Assembly (NCBI RefSeq): GCF_036865545.1
Contig: NZ_CP142208.1
Location: forward strand, 3,658,001 to 3,722,000
From: Erwinia sp. E_sp_B01_1
GTDB taxonomy: Bacteria; Pseudomonadota; Gammaproteobacteria; Enterobacterales; Enterobacteriaceae
DNA length: 64,000 nt
Direction: 5' to 3'
Part shown: one piece after another, positions 1 through 11,694 of the stretch
Numbering within the stretch: the stretch's first letter is position 1
Layout: every line of letters begins with the position of its first letter
Translations under genes and position numbers: made by a program
Notes under the pieces: model-generated
Databases searched by the model: none
What the model was told of the DNA's origin: nothing
The model's input: the letters and a program-made list of their open reading frames with translations, nothing else

Positions 1-547
1 CGCCAAAAACTCGCGCCGTATTCACCCCCACCAGAATATTCATGATAGTAAAAATAGCGCTACCAAAAATGGCTGCCAGCCCAAGAAGATTGGGGTACTG
101 AGTGGCAAAGTCACCGACGATATCAGGACGCTTGAGAATATTGATGATCCCGGTAATCAGCCCGGAAGCGATAAAAGCCGGGATGAGGGGAATAAATACG
201 TTAGCTAACTGGCGCAGGGCATCGCTCATTGGCGCTTTGTATTTCTGTTTAGTCTGCGATCTCATCTGGCTGATGGAGGGTGAAGCTGTAGCGGGCGAGG
301 CAAGAAGCGTACGCATGGCTTCGACCACTTTAGCTGCGGCTCCCGGTCCGACAATAAACTGGTGCTGGTTTCCCTGCCTGACGTACCCCTTTATCCCCTC
401 AAGCTGGCGTAGCTGGCCAGGGACAAGTCGATCATCGTCATTGACCTCTACCCGCACCCGGGTCATACAATTTTCCAGACGGACAATATTTTCCGCCCCG
501 CCTATACCCTGTAATAATTCGCCAGCAAGCCGGTTCGCCTTTTCCAT
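1..547 (-). CDS. murP: N-acetylmuramic acid PTS permease EIIBC (partial)
   Basis: Membrane transporter of the phosphotransferase system that takes up and phosphorylates N-acetylmuramic acid. Only the first 182 codons are visible; the gene runs off the left edge. The N-terminal EIIB domain (about residues 1-85) shows the phosphorylated cysteine in ENCMTRVRVEV (C27). A linker follows, and from about residue 115 hydrophobic EIIC segments begin (LANVFIPLIPAFIASGLITG). It starts four bases after the murQ stop codon, so the two are co-transcribed. The assignment rests on the murQ-murP order known from E. coli; the EIIB family alone would not fix the sugar. Confidence 0.88.
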   Translation of the reverse strand, partial: MEKANRLAGELLQGIGGAENIVRLENCMTRVRVEVNDDDRLVPGQLRQLEGIKGYVRQGNQHQFIVGPGAAAKVVEAMRTLLASPATASPSISQMRSQTKQKYKAPMSDALRQLANVFIPLIPAFIASGLITGIINILKRPDIVGDFATQYPNLLGLAAIFGSAIFTIMNILVGVNTARVFG

Positions 548-550
548 GGA

Positions 551-1450
551 TTACCCTCTGTCTTCAAGCGCTGCGCGCAAAAATCCCTGATGTTCAGCCA
601 GTTTTTCTTTAGCTTTCTCAGCCGTATAACCACTCAATACCATCAGAATGGCCGTTTTGACCTCATAGTGGGTCTGCTTTAATGCCGTTTCCGCTTCCTC
701 AGGCAGACAGCCTGTAGCCTGACAAACCATTCTGCAGGCGCGATCCACCAGCTTAATGTTGGTTGCCTGCATATCCACCATCAGATTCTGATAAACCTTG
801 CCAGTCCTGACCATGGCACCGGTTGAAATCATATTCAGCACCAGCTTTTGCGCGGTGCCAGACTTGAGCCGCGTTGAACCGGTCAGCGCTTCGGGTCCCA
901 CAACAGGAGAGATAGCGATTTCAGCTTCATGCGCAATGGGTGAGCCGGGATTACAGGAGAGAGCAGCTGTACGGCACCCCAACTGCCGGGCAAAGCGCAA
1001 AGCACCGATAACGTAAGGGGTTCGGCCTGAAGCAGCAATGCCCACAACCATATCTTCGGGTTTCAGGTTTATCGCCCGCAGATCGCTGATGCCGAGTTCC
1101 TGATTGTCTTCAGCTCCTTCCACGGCTTTCAGCAGCGCGCCAGGCCCACCAGCAATCAGTCCCACCACGACACCGTGCGGCACACCAAAAGTGGGAGGAC
1201 ATTCTGAAGCATCCAGCACGCCAAGCCGTCCGCTGGTGCCTGCTCCCATATAAATCAGCCTGCCACCCGCCATCAGTGAGGCGGCAGCGGCATCAACGGC
1301 TCTGGCCACCTCGGGCAGCGTCAGGCGGACAGCTTCCGCTACCGTCGCATCCTGCTGGTTGAACTTCGTTACCATCTCAAGGGTGGACAAATTGTCCAGA
1401 TCCATTGTGTCGCCATTTCGCGTTTCTGAAACCAGTGCACCCAGATCCAT
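551..1450 (-). CDS. murQ: N-acetylmuramic acid 6-phosphate etherase
   Basis: Cytoplasmic lyase that cleaves the D-lactyl ether of N-acetylmuramic acid 6-phosphate to give GlcNAc 6-phosphate, linking cell-wall recycling to amino-sugar use. The 299-residue length is typical. The SIS sugar-phosphate domain is clear: [20 protein letters not shown] (about residues 69-88), including the glutamate after SEC, followed by the [10 protein letters not shown] stretch. ATG start with an AGGATGAT-like ribosome site upstream. First gene of the murQP operon, divergent from murR. Confidence 0.96.
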   Translation of the reverse strand: MDLGALVSETRNGDTMDLDNLSTLEMVTKFNQQDATVAEAVRLTLPEVARAVDAAAASLMAGGRLIYMGAGTSGRLGVLDASECPPTFGVPHGVVVGLIAGGPGALLKAVEGAEDNQELGISDLRAINLKPEDMVVGIAASGRTPYVIGALRFARQLGCRTAALSCNPGSPIAHEAEIAISPVVGPEALTGSTRLKSGTAQKLVLNMISTGAMVRTGKVYQNLMVDMQATNIKLVDRACRMVCQATGCLPEEAETALKQTHYEVKTAILMVLSGYTAEKAKEKLAEHQGFLRAALEDRG

Positions 1451-1498
1451 ATCATCCTCGTCTTTGAATTTTTAATTCTTATCAATAGATAAATTTGA

Positions 1499-1511
1499 GA
1501 ATATTATATTC
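1499..1511. promoter_or_regulatory. Candidate operator palindrome between murQ and murR
   Basis: The 196-base divergent region between murQ and murR contains a 13-base perfect inverted repeat, GAATATTATATTC, in an AT-rich stretch. MurR of E. coli represses murQP from the divergent region, so this is a reasonable operator candidate. The assignment is inferred from position and symmetry only; the true MurR motif was not compared. Confidence 0.35.
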
Positions 1512-1646
1512 CCAGCGAACCAGAATTTACCTAATTTTAATCATGGAATGTGATAAATGCGGCGATAAACTTACTGCCTGTCGCGCAGCAAGCTATTATC
1601 TGTCCTGATAATTCAAGCTGTTGGCTCGACAACTGGAGAGAGAACG

Positions 1647-2486
1647 ATGAGTTCACTGCTGCGCATTCGTCAGTTATACCCGGCACTGGCAATGAATGAA
1701 CGCCGACTGGCCGATTTTCTGTTATCTCAGCCAGACCGTGCCCGCCACCTCAGTTCGCAAAAACTGGCTGAAGAGTCTGGCGTCAGCCAGTCCAGCGTGG
1801 TGAAGTTTGCGCAGAAACTGGGTTACAAAGGGTTTCCCGCCCTTAAGCTGGCGCTAAGCGAGTCGCTGGCGGATAAAGATGCCATCACCGTGCATAACCA
1901 GATCCTCAGTGATGATCCGTTGAAAATCGTCGGTGAAAAATTGCTTTCCGAAAAGCACTCCGCTATCCGCGCAACGCTGGATATCAACAGCGAAGAGATG
2001 CTGCTGGAAACGCTGCGGCTGATTCGCTCTGCCAATCGTATCGTATTGGTGGGTATCGGCGCTTCAGGGCTGGTAGCCAAAGACTTTTCATGGAAGCTGA
2101 TGAAGATTGGCATTAATGCCGTGGCAGAACAGGATATGCACGCGCTGCTGGCCAGCGTGCAGGCATTACATCCCGGCGATCTGCTGTTAGCCATTTCCTA
2201 TACCGGCGAGCGTCGTGAAATTAATCTTGCCGCTCAGGAAGCACAACGCGCAGGGGCCAATGTGCTGGCGTTTACCGGTTTTACCCCGAATACGCTGCAA
2301 CAATGTGCCACCCATTGCCTCTACACCGTAGCCGAAGAACAAACTACGCGTAGCGCGGCCATCTCATCCACGGCGGCGCAACTGACGCTGACCGACCTGC
2401 TGTTTATGGCGATGATTCAACGGGATCCGGAGCGGGCATCCAGCCATATCCGCCACAGCGAAGCGCTGGTGAAAAAGCTGGTCTGA
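1647..2486 (+). CDS. murR: RpiR-family repressor of the murQP operon
   Basis: Transcriptional repressor of muramic acid catabolism, expected to release DNA on binding MurNAc 6-phosphate. The 279-residue protein has an RpiR helix-turn-helix in the first 75 residues (QKLAEESGVSQSSVVKFAQK) and a SIS ligand-binding domain from about residue 125 (LVGIGASGLVAKDFSWKL). Start ATG follows GGAGAGAGAACG at a good distance. It is divergent from murQ, as in E. coli. Confidence 0.93.
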   Translation: MSSLLRIRQLYPALAMNERRLADFLLSQPDRARHLSSQKLAEESGVSQSSVVKFAQKLGYKGFPALKLALSESLADKDAITVHNQILSDDPLKIVGEKLLSEKHSAIRATLDINSEEMLLETLRLIRSANRIVLVGIGASGLVAKDFSWKLMKIGINAVAEQDMHALLASVQALHPGDLLLAISYTGERREINLAAQEAQRAGANVLAFTGFTPNTLQQCATHCLYTVAEEQTTRSAAISSTAAQLTLTDLLFMAMIQRDPERASSHIRHSEALVKKLV

Positions 2487-2598
2487 ATCTTTTTACGCCG
2501 GTGGAAGTGAGAAAGGATTACCCCAGTTTGATAAGGTCAATGGTTGCCAGCCCATTGACCTGAATTTATTCACTCAACACAAGCCGAAAAATAGTCCC

Positions 2599-3879
2599 TC
2601 AGGAAACCACTAAGGCTTCCCTCTCTTCGTCAGGCTGCATGATCATTTTTGATAACACAATCATCACCGCCAGCATGACTATGTATTCTACTGAGGTCAG
2701 TAAAACATCCGTCAGGCCATATAACAGTGTTGAGATAACAATCATCGATACCGGATTGAGCACATAACCTTTTAATCCGTTACTGAAAATCATAGTGATA
2801 TAAAAATACAGCAGCACCACAATACCGGCCACACCAAAGATGGAGGCATACTGAATCATTTCATTATGAAGATGGACATCCAGAAAACTAATGGCATAAG
2901 ACCGGGGCATTCCATGCTCTGCCAGGTATTTTTTGATATAAGTATTTCTGGCTTGTTCAGTCTCTCCGAATGGCGCATGTTTGAAGGCAATCAACCCCGT
3001 TTTCCACATGGTGAATCTGGAACCCAGAGAGCTGTGATCGTTGCCTTTCTGGTAGAGATGAATCTCATTCACCGTGGAAGAAACACGCACTTCGATGATC
3101 TTCTTTGCAAAAAAGAGGCACATGACGAAGGCGACAATAGCCGGGATCAGATAGACAAGTTTGAGCTGGTGATGGCTTCTGAGGCACTTCACTAAAATTG
3201 CAGCAAGAAGAAAGAGATGGATGGCCATCGCCGCTCTGGTTTCCGTCAACAAAATCACATAAAGGGAAACGGGGGGGATCAGAAAAATCAATACGCCCTT
3301 CAGCTTAAAGGTTTCCGTATTCAACATGATGATTAACAGACACATGGTCAGAGCAGAATAAGCATAGGCCGTCATTGTAGCGCGATTGATTCCAAGCACT
3401 ACGCGCTCGGTGGAGGTAAACTCCTGAAAGAGAGCAAAAAGAGTGGCAAACACGAAGGCGCACGCAATGGAAGCCTGAGCCAGTTTTTTTACCCCTCTCT
3501 TACTTACCAGCCCTGCATTAAAAACATAGAAAGCGTATAAGCACACCACAAAAGACAATATAAATCTTTTTGCTGAGGTGAAAAGAAATTCACTTTTCAT
3601 TCCTTCAGGCAATTGCGACTTTGCATAGAACGACCAGAGAAGATAGACCAGACCGATCAATAAAAGAGGATAATATAATTCGAATTGCCTGCCAGCTGAT
3701 TTTATCCCTCTCCATTCAATCAGGCAGCCAAGCAGGGATATATAACCGCACCAGTAGAAAATAACCCTGGCTGTTTTTTCATGAAGGAAGGAGGCGGGTA
3801 ATATTAGTACCAGCATTAATATCGTCAGGTAATGAAAGGCTTTCATCGACGGGAAGGTTTTTTTCAAGACACTATTCAA
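2599..3879 (-). CDS. O-antigen ligase family membrane protein
   Basis: Polytopic inner-membrane protein of 426 residues with about ten to twelve hydrophobic segments. A long soluble loop near residues 265-345 carries GSRFTMWKTG and the VHLHNEMIQYASIFG stretch; the H-x-H-N pattern is a hallmark of the WaaL/Wzy_C superfamily, which joins undecaprenol-linked glycans to lipid A core or other acceptors. It stands alone between murR and yfhL with no glycosyltransferases nearby, so its acceptor and donor are unknown. A seven-base C run in the coding strand (the GGGGGGG near 3271) is read intact. It could also be a polymerase or a protein glycosyltransferase of the same fold. Confidence 0.75.
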   Translation of the reverse strand: MNSVLKKTFPSMKAFHYLTILMLVLILPASFLHEKTARVIFYWCGYISLLGCLIEWRGIKSAGRQFELYYPLLLIGLVYLLWSFYAKSQLPEGMKSEFLFTSAKRFILSFVVCLYAFYVFNAGLVSKRGVKKLAQASIACAFVFATLFALFQEFTSTERVVLGINRATMTAYAYSALTMCLLIIMLNTETFKLKGVLIFLIPPVSLYVILLTETRAAMAIHLFLLAAILVKCLRSHHQLKLVYLIPAIVAFVMCLFFAKKIIEVRVSSTVNEIHLYQKGNDHSSLGSRFTMWKTGLIAFKHAPFGETEQARNTYIKKYLAEHGMPRSYAISFLDVHLHNEMIQYASIFGVAGIVVLLYFYITMIFSNGLKGYVLNPVSMIVISTLLYGLTDVLLTSVEYIVMLAVMIVLSKMIMQPDEEREALVVS

Positions 3880-4118
3880 TTCAGAATCCCTTTTACTGCC
3901 ACTCTATGGCTTTGTCTGCATATGCTGAAAAAATATTCTCTATTCCTGCTCTTCGTTAGTGTACCCGGCTAACGCCAGGGTTGCCACCCTCCCACACTGG
4001 CTGGGCTGGCACAGGGTAGACTGAAAATCAATCTTGTGCAGGCCACTCCCCTGAAAGGTCTGGTTTCACCCACCGGGAAGCGTATAATACCCGCGCACTT
4101 TATCCTGTTACTGATTGA

Positions 4119-4382
<264 letters not shown>

Positions 4383-4476
4383 AGATAGAAAACAGGCGTT
4401 AAAGAGGGGGAACTGTCATTCACTACGGGCAACAGGCATAAAAAGTGCCGGGCAGCGAGACGCCTGCCCGACCCGA

Positions 4477-4857
4477 TCACTTCTCGATAATCACCGTGGC
4501 ACAGGCGTAATGCCGCTCATCAGCCAGGGTGACATGCACATATAACACACCAAGCTGGTTGGCCACTTCCTTTGCATGCTGGAAGAAGCGCAGCCCCGGT
4601 TTACCCAGTTCGTCGTTGTAAACTTCAAACTGATTAAAAGCCAGACCACCGCGAATACCGGTGCCAAAAGCTTTTGCCGCCGCTTCCTTCACGGCGAAAC
4701 GTTTGGCCAGGAAACGCACCGGCTGCTGATGCGCCTGATACTGTGCCCACTCATTTTCACTCAGCACGCGTTTTGCCAGCCTGTCGCCAGAGCGGGAAAT
4801 CACCCCTTCTATACGGGCAATCTCCACGATGTCGGTACCGAGGCCAAGAATAGCCAT
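4477..4857 (-). CDS. acpS: Holo-[acyl-carrier-protein] synthase
   Basis: Transfers 4'-phosphopantetheine from CoA to apo-ACP, activating it for fatty acid synthesis. The 126-residue protein has the two signature motifs: [12 protein letters not shown] near the N terminus (metal-binding Asp) and [15 protein letters not shown] (residues 54-68). The start ATG overlaps the stop codon of pdxJ by one base (TAATG), so translation is coupled. Confidence 0.97.
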   Translation of the reverse strand: MAILGLGTDIVEIARIEGVISRSGDRLAKRVLSENEWAQYQAHQQPVRFLAKRFAVKEAAAKAFGTGIRGGLAFNQFEVYNDELGKPGLRFFQHAKEVANQLGVLYVHVTLADERHYACATVIIEK

Positions 4858-5588
4858 TAGCGACGCGCTTCCCGCATCAGCTCTTTCATCTCTTTTACCG
4901 CATCCGCCAGACCGCTCATCACGGCACGTCCAATAATGGCGTGGCCGATGTTCAATTCGTGCATCTGAGGCAGTGCCGCAATGGGCTGGACGTTATGGTA
5001 AGTGAGGCCATGCCCTGCATTCACCTTCAGCCCTTTACCCGCAGCATACGCCGCCGCATCCCTGATCCGGACAAACTCGGCATGACGCTCACGCCCCTCT
5101 TCCGCCTCAGCATAGGCACCGGTATGAATTTCAATATAGGGCGCGCCGGCTGCCATAGCGGCATCAATCTGACGGTGGTCGGCATCGATAAACAGCGACA
5201 CCAGAATGCCCGCTTCAGTGAGTCGGGTCACCGCGTAGGTGATTTTCTCAAGCTGGCCGGCTACGTCCAGGCCACCTTCGGTGGTTACCTCTTCACGTTT
5301 TTCCGGCACCAGACAACAGAAATGCGGTTTGATCTCGCAGGCGATATCGACCATCTCATCGGTCACGGCCATTTCCAGATTCATGCGGGTCTGAATGGTC
5401 TGCCGCAGAATACGCACGTCACGATCGGTAATATGACGGCGATCCTCACGCAGATGTACCGTAATGCCATCGGCTCCGGCCTGCTCGGAGACGAACGCCG
5501 CCTGAACCGGATCGGGATAATTGGTGCCCCGCGCATTACGCACGGTCGCAACGTGATCGATATTGACGCCTAACAATAATTCAGCCAT
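4857..5588 (-). CDS. pdxJ: Pyridoxine 5'-phosphate synthase
   Basis: Closes the pyridine ring of vitamin B6 from 1-deoxyxylulose 5-phosphate and 3-amino-2-oxopropyl phosphate. The start chosen gives [19 protein letters not shown] and 243 residues, the E. coli length; an upstream in-frame start 42 bases earlier would add an unsupported leader. Conserved [20 protein letters not shown] and [11 protein letters not shown] segments mark the TIM barrel. Operon with recO upstream and acpS downstream. Confidence 0.97.
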   Translation of the reverse strand: MAELLLGVNIDHVATVRNARGTNYPDPVQAAFVSEQAGADGITVHLREDRRHITDRDVRILRQTIQTRMNLEMAVTDEMVDIACEIKPHFCCLVPEKREEVTTEGGLDVAGQLEKITYAVTRLTEAGILVSLFIDADHRQIDAAMAAGAPYIEIHTGAYAEAEEGRERHAEFVRIRDAAAYAAGKGLKVNAGHGLTYHNVQPIAALPQMHELNIGHAIIGRAVMSGLADAVKEMKELMREARR

Positions 5589-5664
5589 GACATTCCCCGG
5601 AATTTTGCAAAGAGTGACAGCAGTGTACAACGTTCAGCACGCTGACTGGAACGGTCGGGTCGCT

Positions 5665-6399
5665 TTACTCTGCTTCCGGCGGCACGTCTGCGCGTTTTTT
5701 CGGCACAAACTGGCGAAACAGTTCCTGACTTTTTAACGGCTTTCCGCCCAGATAGGGTTTCAGTGCAATACGCGTGAAGCGTTTGGCCGCACGCAGGGTA
5801 TCGATATCCGGGAATTGTCGCTCTTCCAGCGCCCGCATCTGGCGCCCGGTAAAGGTATTGTTGTTCATCACCAGACTGGCGATAAACCCCTTTTCCTGAC
5901 GATAGGTATAGGTCATCTCATCCGCCACTTCTTCGCCGCTGCCTGCGCAATGAAGAAAATCCACCCCATAACCCAGGTGGCCCAGCATCGCCAGCTCAAA
6001 ACGTCTCAGTACCGGTTCAGGTGAACCTTCCACTCCTGCAAGCGCCTGAATACAATAGAGGTAATCAAAGAAGAGTTCGGTGAAAGCCGTTTCCTGTTCC
6101 AGCACGCGGGAAAGCAACTCATTAACGTAGAGCCCACAGTAGAGCGTGATACCGGAGAGGGGAAGTGCCAGGGAGATGGGCTCAGCGCTGCGAAGGGTTT
6201 TTACTTCGCCACGCCCGCCCCAACGTACCAGTAAGGGAGTGAAAGGTTGCAGAGCGCCTTTCAGGCTGGAACGTTTGCCACGGGCACCTTTTGCCAGCAC
6301 CCGGATACGGCCATAATTCTCAGAAAACAGGTCGAGCAGAAGACTGGTTTCGCTGTAGGGGCGTCCATGCAGGACGAATGCGCGCTGCCAGCCTTCCAT
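5665..6399 (-). CDS. recO: DNA repair protein RecO
   Basis: RecF-pathway mediator that anneals ssDNA and helps load RecA on SSB-coated DNA. The 244-residue length matches. The N-terminal OB-fold begins [20 protein letters not shown], followed by the helical C-terminal part. It starts six bases after the era stop codon, consistent with the conserved rnc-era-recO operon. Confidence 0.96.
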   Translation of the reverse strand: MEGWQRAFVLHGRPYSETSLLLDLFSENYGRIRVLAKGARGKRSSLKGALQPFTPLLVRWGGRGEVKTLRSAEPISLALPLSGITLYCGLYVNELLSRVLEQETAFTELFFDYLYCIQALAGVEGSPEPVLRRFELAMLGHLGYGVDFLHCAGSGEEVADEMTYTYRQEKGFIASLVMNNNTFTGRQMRALEERQFPDIDTLRAAKRFTRIALKPYLGGKPLKSQELFRQFVPKKRADVPPEAE

Positions 6400-6404
6400 A
6401 GGGA

Positions 6405-7990
<1,586 letters not shown>

Positions 7991-8123
7991 TTACCAATAT
8001 CTGAATGCGTCAAGTATTCTGCACAGGGAACAGGGCTGGCCAGGCCAACACGGAACTGTTTCGTGTGCAGTGGCTGCCCCTTAGGGCAACCATCCGTTTT
8101 ATCACTTCAGCCCGCCGGGGCTG

Positions 8124-9086
8124 TCAGTGAATACCGCCGATGCGGCTCAGGCGAACGCCGGTTGGCCATTGCCCTTCCTGCTTTTCAAAACTCATCCAGA
8201 TGGCAGTGGCCTTACCAACCAGATTTCTTTCAGGCACAAATCCCCAGTAACGGCTGTCAGCGCTGTTATCACGGTTATCGCCCATCATGAAATACATTCC
8301 GGCAGGCACAACCCAGCTGGACTGAGGCTGACCAGGCTGCTGATAGTACGAGCTGGCCTGACTTTGTGCCTGAGTGACCAGCAGAATCGAGTGAGTGACA
8401 TCACCCAGCGTTTCATTACGGGTCGCCAGACGCAGGCCACCGCGCATAGAGTCACTCTGCGGCATCTGATAGAAGCCGTTGCCCACTTCATTGCCATCAA
8501 AGCCGCTGAAAGTCTGGATAAAGTCGCTTGGCTGAACATCAGTGTAAGTCACTGGCAGCGCTTTATCGCAGGTCTGACCGCTGCAGCCCGGATTGATTGT
8601 GACCGTTTTGCTCTGAGGATCGTAAGTCACCCGGTCGCCCGGCAAGCCGACAGCACGCTTGATATAATCCATGCTTGGATCTTTCGGGTATTTAAATACC
8701 ACGATATCGCCGCGCTTTGGATGGCCGGTTGGGATCAGCGTGGTCTGGGTGATCGGATCTTTAATTCCATAGGCAAATTTCTCCACCAGGATGAAATCAC
8801 CGATCAGCAGCGTTGGCATCATTGAACCAGAAGGGATCTGGAAAGGTTCGTAGATAAATGAACGCACCACCAGCACCAACAGCAACACAGGAAAGACTGA
8901 TGCCGCAGTTTCGACCCAGCCTGGTTGTTTGGCCGCTTTTTCAGACTGAACAGTATTGCCCGCCTGTGCGTCCGCTTCTGCCAGTCTGGCTTTGCGGGCC
9001 GGTGCCCATTTGAATTTATCAATACACCAGATAATCCCGGTGAGTAGCGTCGCTATCACCAAAATCAGGGCGAACATATTAGCCAT
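8124..9086 (-). CDS. lepB: Signal peptidase I
   Basis: Inner-membrane Ser/Lys protease that removes signal peptides from exported proteins. 320 residues. Transmembrane segment 1 is at residues 2-21 and segment 2 near residues 62-78. The catalytic serine lies in IPSGSMMPTLLIGDFIL and the lysine in YIKRAVGLPGDRV; box D/E GDNRDNSADSRYWGFVP is near the C terminus. Located downstream of lepA as usual. Confidence 0.98.
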   Translation of the reverse strand: MANMFALILVIATLLTGIIWCIDKFKWAPARKARLAEADAQAGNTVQSEKAAKQPGWVETAASVFPVLLLVLVVRSFIYEPFQIPSGSMMPTLLIGDFILVEKFAYGIKDPITQTTLIPTGHPKRGDIVVFKYPKDPSMDYIKRAVGLPGDRVTYDPQSKTVTINPGCSGQTCDKALPVTYTDVQPSDFIQTFSGFDGNEVGNGFYQMPQSDSMRGGLRLATRNETLGDVTHSILLVTQAQSQASSYYQQPGQPQSSWVVPAGMYFMMGDNRDNSADSRYWGFVPERNLVGKATAIWMSFEKQEGQWPTGVRLSRIGGIH

Positions 9087-9112
9087 TCCAGTTCCCTCTT
9101 AGCCTTCAGGCT

Positions 9113-10912
9113 TTATTTACTGTCTTTACCAACATGGAGAATGGCAAGGAACGCTTCCTGTGGTAGCTCAACGTTACCCACCTGCTTCATACGTTTCTTA
9201 CCGTCTTTCTGTTTCTGCAACAGTTTCTTCTTACGGCTGACGTCACCGCCGTAGCATTTCGCCAGGACGTTTTTACGCAGCTGTTTCACGGTAGAACGGG
9301 CAATGATATGGGTTCCAATCGCCGCCTGAATAGCAATATCAAACTGCTGACGAGGGATCAGTTCTTTCATCTTCTCGACCAGATCGCGACCACGGTACGG
9401 CGCATTATCACGGTGAGTGATCAGGGCAAGCGCATCAACCCGCTCGGCATTAATCAGCACGTCCACGCGCACCATGTCGGAAGTCTGGAAGCGTTTGAAG
9501 TTGTAATCCAGCGAGGCGTAGCCACGAGAGGTAGACTTCAGACGGTCGAAGAAGTCGAGGACCACTTCAGCCATCGGGATTTCGTAAGTCAGCGCAACCT
9601 GATTACCGTGGTAAACCATGTTGGTCTGCACGCCACGTTTCTCGATGCACAGCGTGATCACGTTACCCAGATATTCCTGTGGCAACAGCATGTGACACTC
9701 GGCGATAGGCTCACGCAGCTCTTCAATGTTGTTCAGCGCAGGCAGTTTGCCTGGGCTGTCTACATAGACGGTTTCAGCTGAGGTGGTGATCACTTCGTAC
9801 ACTACCGTTGGTGCCGTGGTGATCAGCTCCAGATCGTATTCACGCTCCAGACGCTCCTGAATAATCTCCATGTGCAGCAGACCCAGGAAGCCACAGCGGA
9901 AGCCGAAGCCCAGCGCCGTCGAACTTTCTGGCTCATAGAACAGGGAAGCATCGTTCAGGCTCAGCTTGCCCAATGCATCGCGGAAGGCTTCGTAATCGTC
10001 GGAGCTGATTGGGAACAGCCCGGCATAAACCTGAGGCTTCACTTTTTTAAAGCCCGGCAGCGCTTTATCAGCCGGATTACGGGAAAGCGTCAGGGTATCG
10101 CCAACCGGCGCGCCCAGAATGTCTTTGATGGCACAAACCAGCCAGCCCACTTCGCCGCAATGCAGTGCATCACGATCCACACGCTTGGGCGTGAAGATAC
10201 CCAGACGGTCAGCGTTATAGGTCTGACCGGTGCTCATGACTTTGACTTTCTCGCCTTTGCGCAGCGTGCCGTTTTTCACCCTTATCAGAGAAACTACGCC
10301 AAGGTAGTTATCGAACCAGGAGTCGATGATCAGCGCCTGCAGGGGGCCTTCCGGATCGCCTTCTGGTGGGGGAATATCCCGCACTAAACGTTCAAGAACA
10401 TCCGGTACGCCAACGCCCGTTTTAGCCGAGCAGCGCACGGCATCAGTGGCATCAATGCCGACGATGTCTTCAATTTCCTGAGCAACACGATCCGGATCCG
10501 CCGCAGGGAGATCGATCTTGTTCAGCACCGGTACCACTTCCAGATCCATTTCCATCGCGGTATAGCAGTTTGCCAGGGTCTGAGCTTCAACGCCCTGCCC
10601 GGCATCCACCACCAGCAATGCACCTTCACAAGCCGCCAGCGAGCGGGAGACCTCATAAGAGAAGTCCACATGGCCTGGGGTGTCGATAAAATTGAGCTGG
10701 TAAGTTTCACCGTCCGGCGCATGGTAGGCGAGCGTTACGCTCTGCGCCTTGATAGTAATGCCACGTTCGCGTTCCAGATCCATTGAATCCAGTACCTGCG
10801 CAGCCATTTCACGTTCAGTCAGGCCACCACAAATCTGAATCAGCCGGTCTGACAGCGTTGATTTGCCGTGGTCGATATGAGCGATGACAGAAAAGTTTCT
10901 TATATGCTTCAT
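9113..10912 (-). CDS. lepA: Elongation factor 4 (LepA)
   Basis: Translational GTPase that back-translocates or aids initiation on ribosomes. 599 residues, the canonical length. G1 [10 protein letters not shown] (residues 10-19), G2 region [11 protein letters not shown]3 [11 protein letters not shown] and G4 NKIDLP are all present, and the LepA-specific C-terminal domain ends in basic residues ([20 protein letters not shown]). First gene of lepA-lepB. Confidence 0.98.
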   Translation of the reverse strand: MKHIRNFSVIAHIDHGKSTLSDRLIQICGGLTEREMAAQVLDSMDLERERGITIKAQSVTLAYHAPDGETYQLNFIDTPGHVDFSYEVSRSLAACEGALLVVDAGQGVEAQTLANCYTAMEMDLEVVPVLNKIDLPAADPDRVAQEIEDIVGIDATDAVRCSAKTGVGVPDVLERLVRDIPPPEGDPEGPLQALIIDSWFDNYLGVVSLIRVKNGTLRKGEKVKVMSTGQTYNADRLGIFTPKRVDRDALHCGEVGWLVCAIKDILGAPVGDTLTLSRNPADKALPGFKKVKPQVYAGLFPISSDDYEAFRDALGKLSLNDASLFYEPESSTALGFGFRCGFLGLLHMEIIQERLEREYDLELITTAPTVVYEVITTSAETVYVDSPGKLPALNNIEELREPIAECHMLLPQEYLGNVITLCIEKRGVQTNMVYHGNQVALTYEIPMAEVVLDFFDRLKSTSRGYASLDYNFKRFQTSDMVRVDVLINAERVDALALITHRDNAPYRGRDLVEKMKELIPRQQFDIAIQAAIGTHIIARSTVKQLRKNVLAKCYGGDVSRKKKLLQKQKDGKKRMKQVGNVELPQEAFLAILHVGKDSK

Positions 10913-11229
10913 TTATATGAATTTTTTCGCTTAAACGTTCGGTTTAACTCTCGCGGGGGACAGCGCTATCAACACTAACTGCAATCTACCCGCCATCAAT
11001 GAGCACGCATCTTACACTGTTAGCCCTCTGCACGAAAGAATTCACATACATAGCCAGGCATCAAATTCGCAACGAGGGATGTCATTTCGCTGCAAAATCG
11101 CCACCGATTATGCTCTGTTTATTTCGGTAAAAGGCCTTACCGGTTCAGGTAATAAAAAAGGCCGCTCAGCGGCCTCTCAGGATGGTTTTACGGTGTTCAG
11201 TAGCAGGTCTCAGCGACCTTCAGCGCCGA
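10913..11229. other. Intergenic region lepA-rseC
   Basis: 317 bases between the lepA start and the rseC stop. It should hold the lepA promoter on the minus strand and it holds the rseC-side terminator described separately. No further gene was recognised; the short plus-strand frame through it has no ribosome site and no recognisable protein. Confidence 0.6.
11154..11174 (-). terminator. Rho-independent terminator after rseC
   Basis: On the minus strand a GGCCGC-TGA-GCGGCC hairpin is followed by a run of T (A5 at 11155-11159 on the plus strand). It lies 56 bases beyond the rseC stop and would end the rpoE-rseABC transcript. Confidence 0.85.
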
Positions 11230-11694
11230 TCAGGCGTCAGTTTCTACACGAAGAGCATCTGCCGGCAATCCAACGCTTAAGATAACGGGCTGGAAAGAAG
11301 CCGACTTACCCAGAAACGCCGAAATACCTTTCGCTACAATGAAGCCTCCAATGCCCCCCAGCAGCGCGCCGGATGCAGCCGCAAGATCGCTGTGGAACAG
11401 CATCTGAAACAGACCAGCCACGATAAACAGGCCCAGCAGCGGGGTCATATAGACCAGCAGTGCAGAACTCAGCAGGCTTTTCTCTGCAATACCCAGCTCA
11501 ATACGCTGACCGGCTTCAAGCGGTTGTGCACTCGCCACTTTCATCACATGTGAATTTTTTGGCCCGAGCTTGTTGAGCATATGGCTGCCACAGCCCTTAC
11601 GAGCAGAGCAACTACTGCAGGAAGTTTTCATTTCTGAATGCAGCGTTGCTACGCCGTTTTGCCATGAAACCACCGTGGCCCATTCTCTCATCAT
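11230..11694 (-). CDS. rseC: SoxR-reducing / sigma-E system protein RseC
   Basis: Inner-membrane protein of the rpoE operon, with known roles in SoxR reduction and sigma-E modulation. 154 residues. A cysteine-rich N-terminal part (TSCSSCSARKGCG) suggests an iron-sulfur or redox site; two transmembrane segments follow near residues 75-95 and 102-122. The start overlaps the rseB stop by four bases. Confidence 0.94.
   Translation of the reverse strand: MMREWATVVSWQNGVATLHSEMKTSCSSCSARKGCGSHMLNKLGPKNSHVMKVASAQPLEAGQRIELGIAEKSLLSSALLVYMTPLLGLFIVAGLFQMLFHSDLAAASGALLGGIGGFIVAKGISAFLGKSASFQPVILSVGLPADALRVETDA

Noticed and set aside
102..590. 162-codon plus-strand frame at the left edge
   Set aside because: It is antisense to murP, whose EIIB cysteine motif and junction with murQ are convincing.
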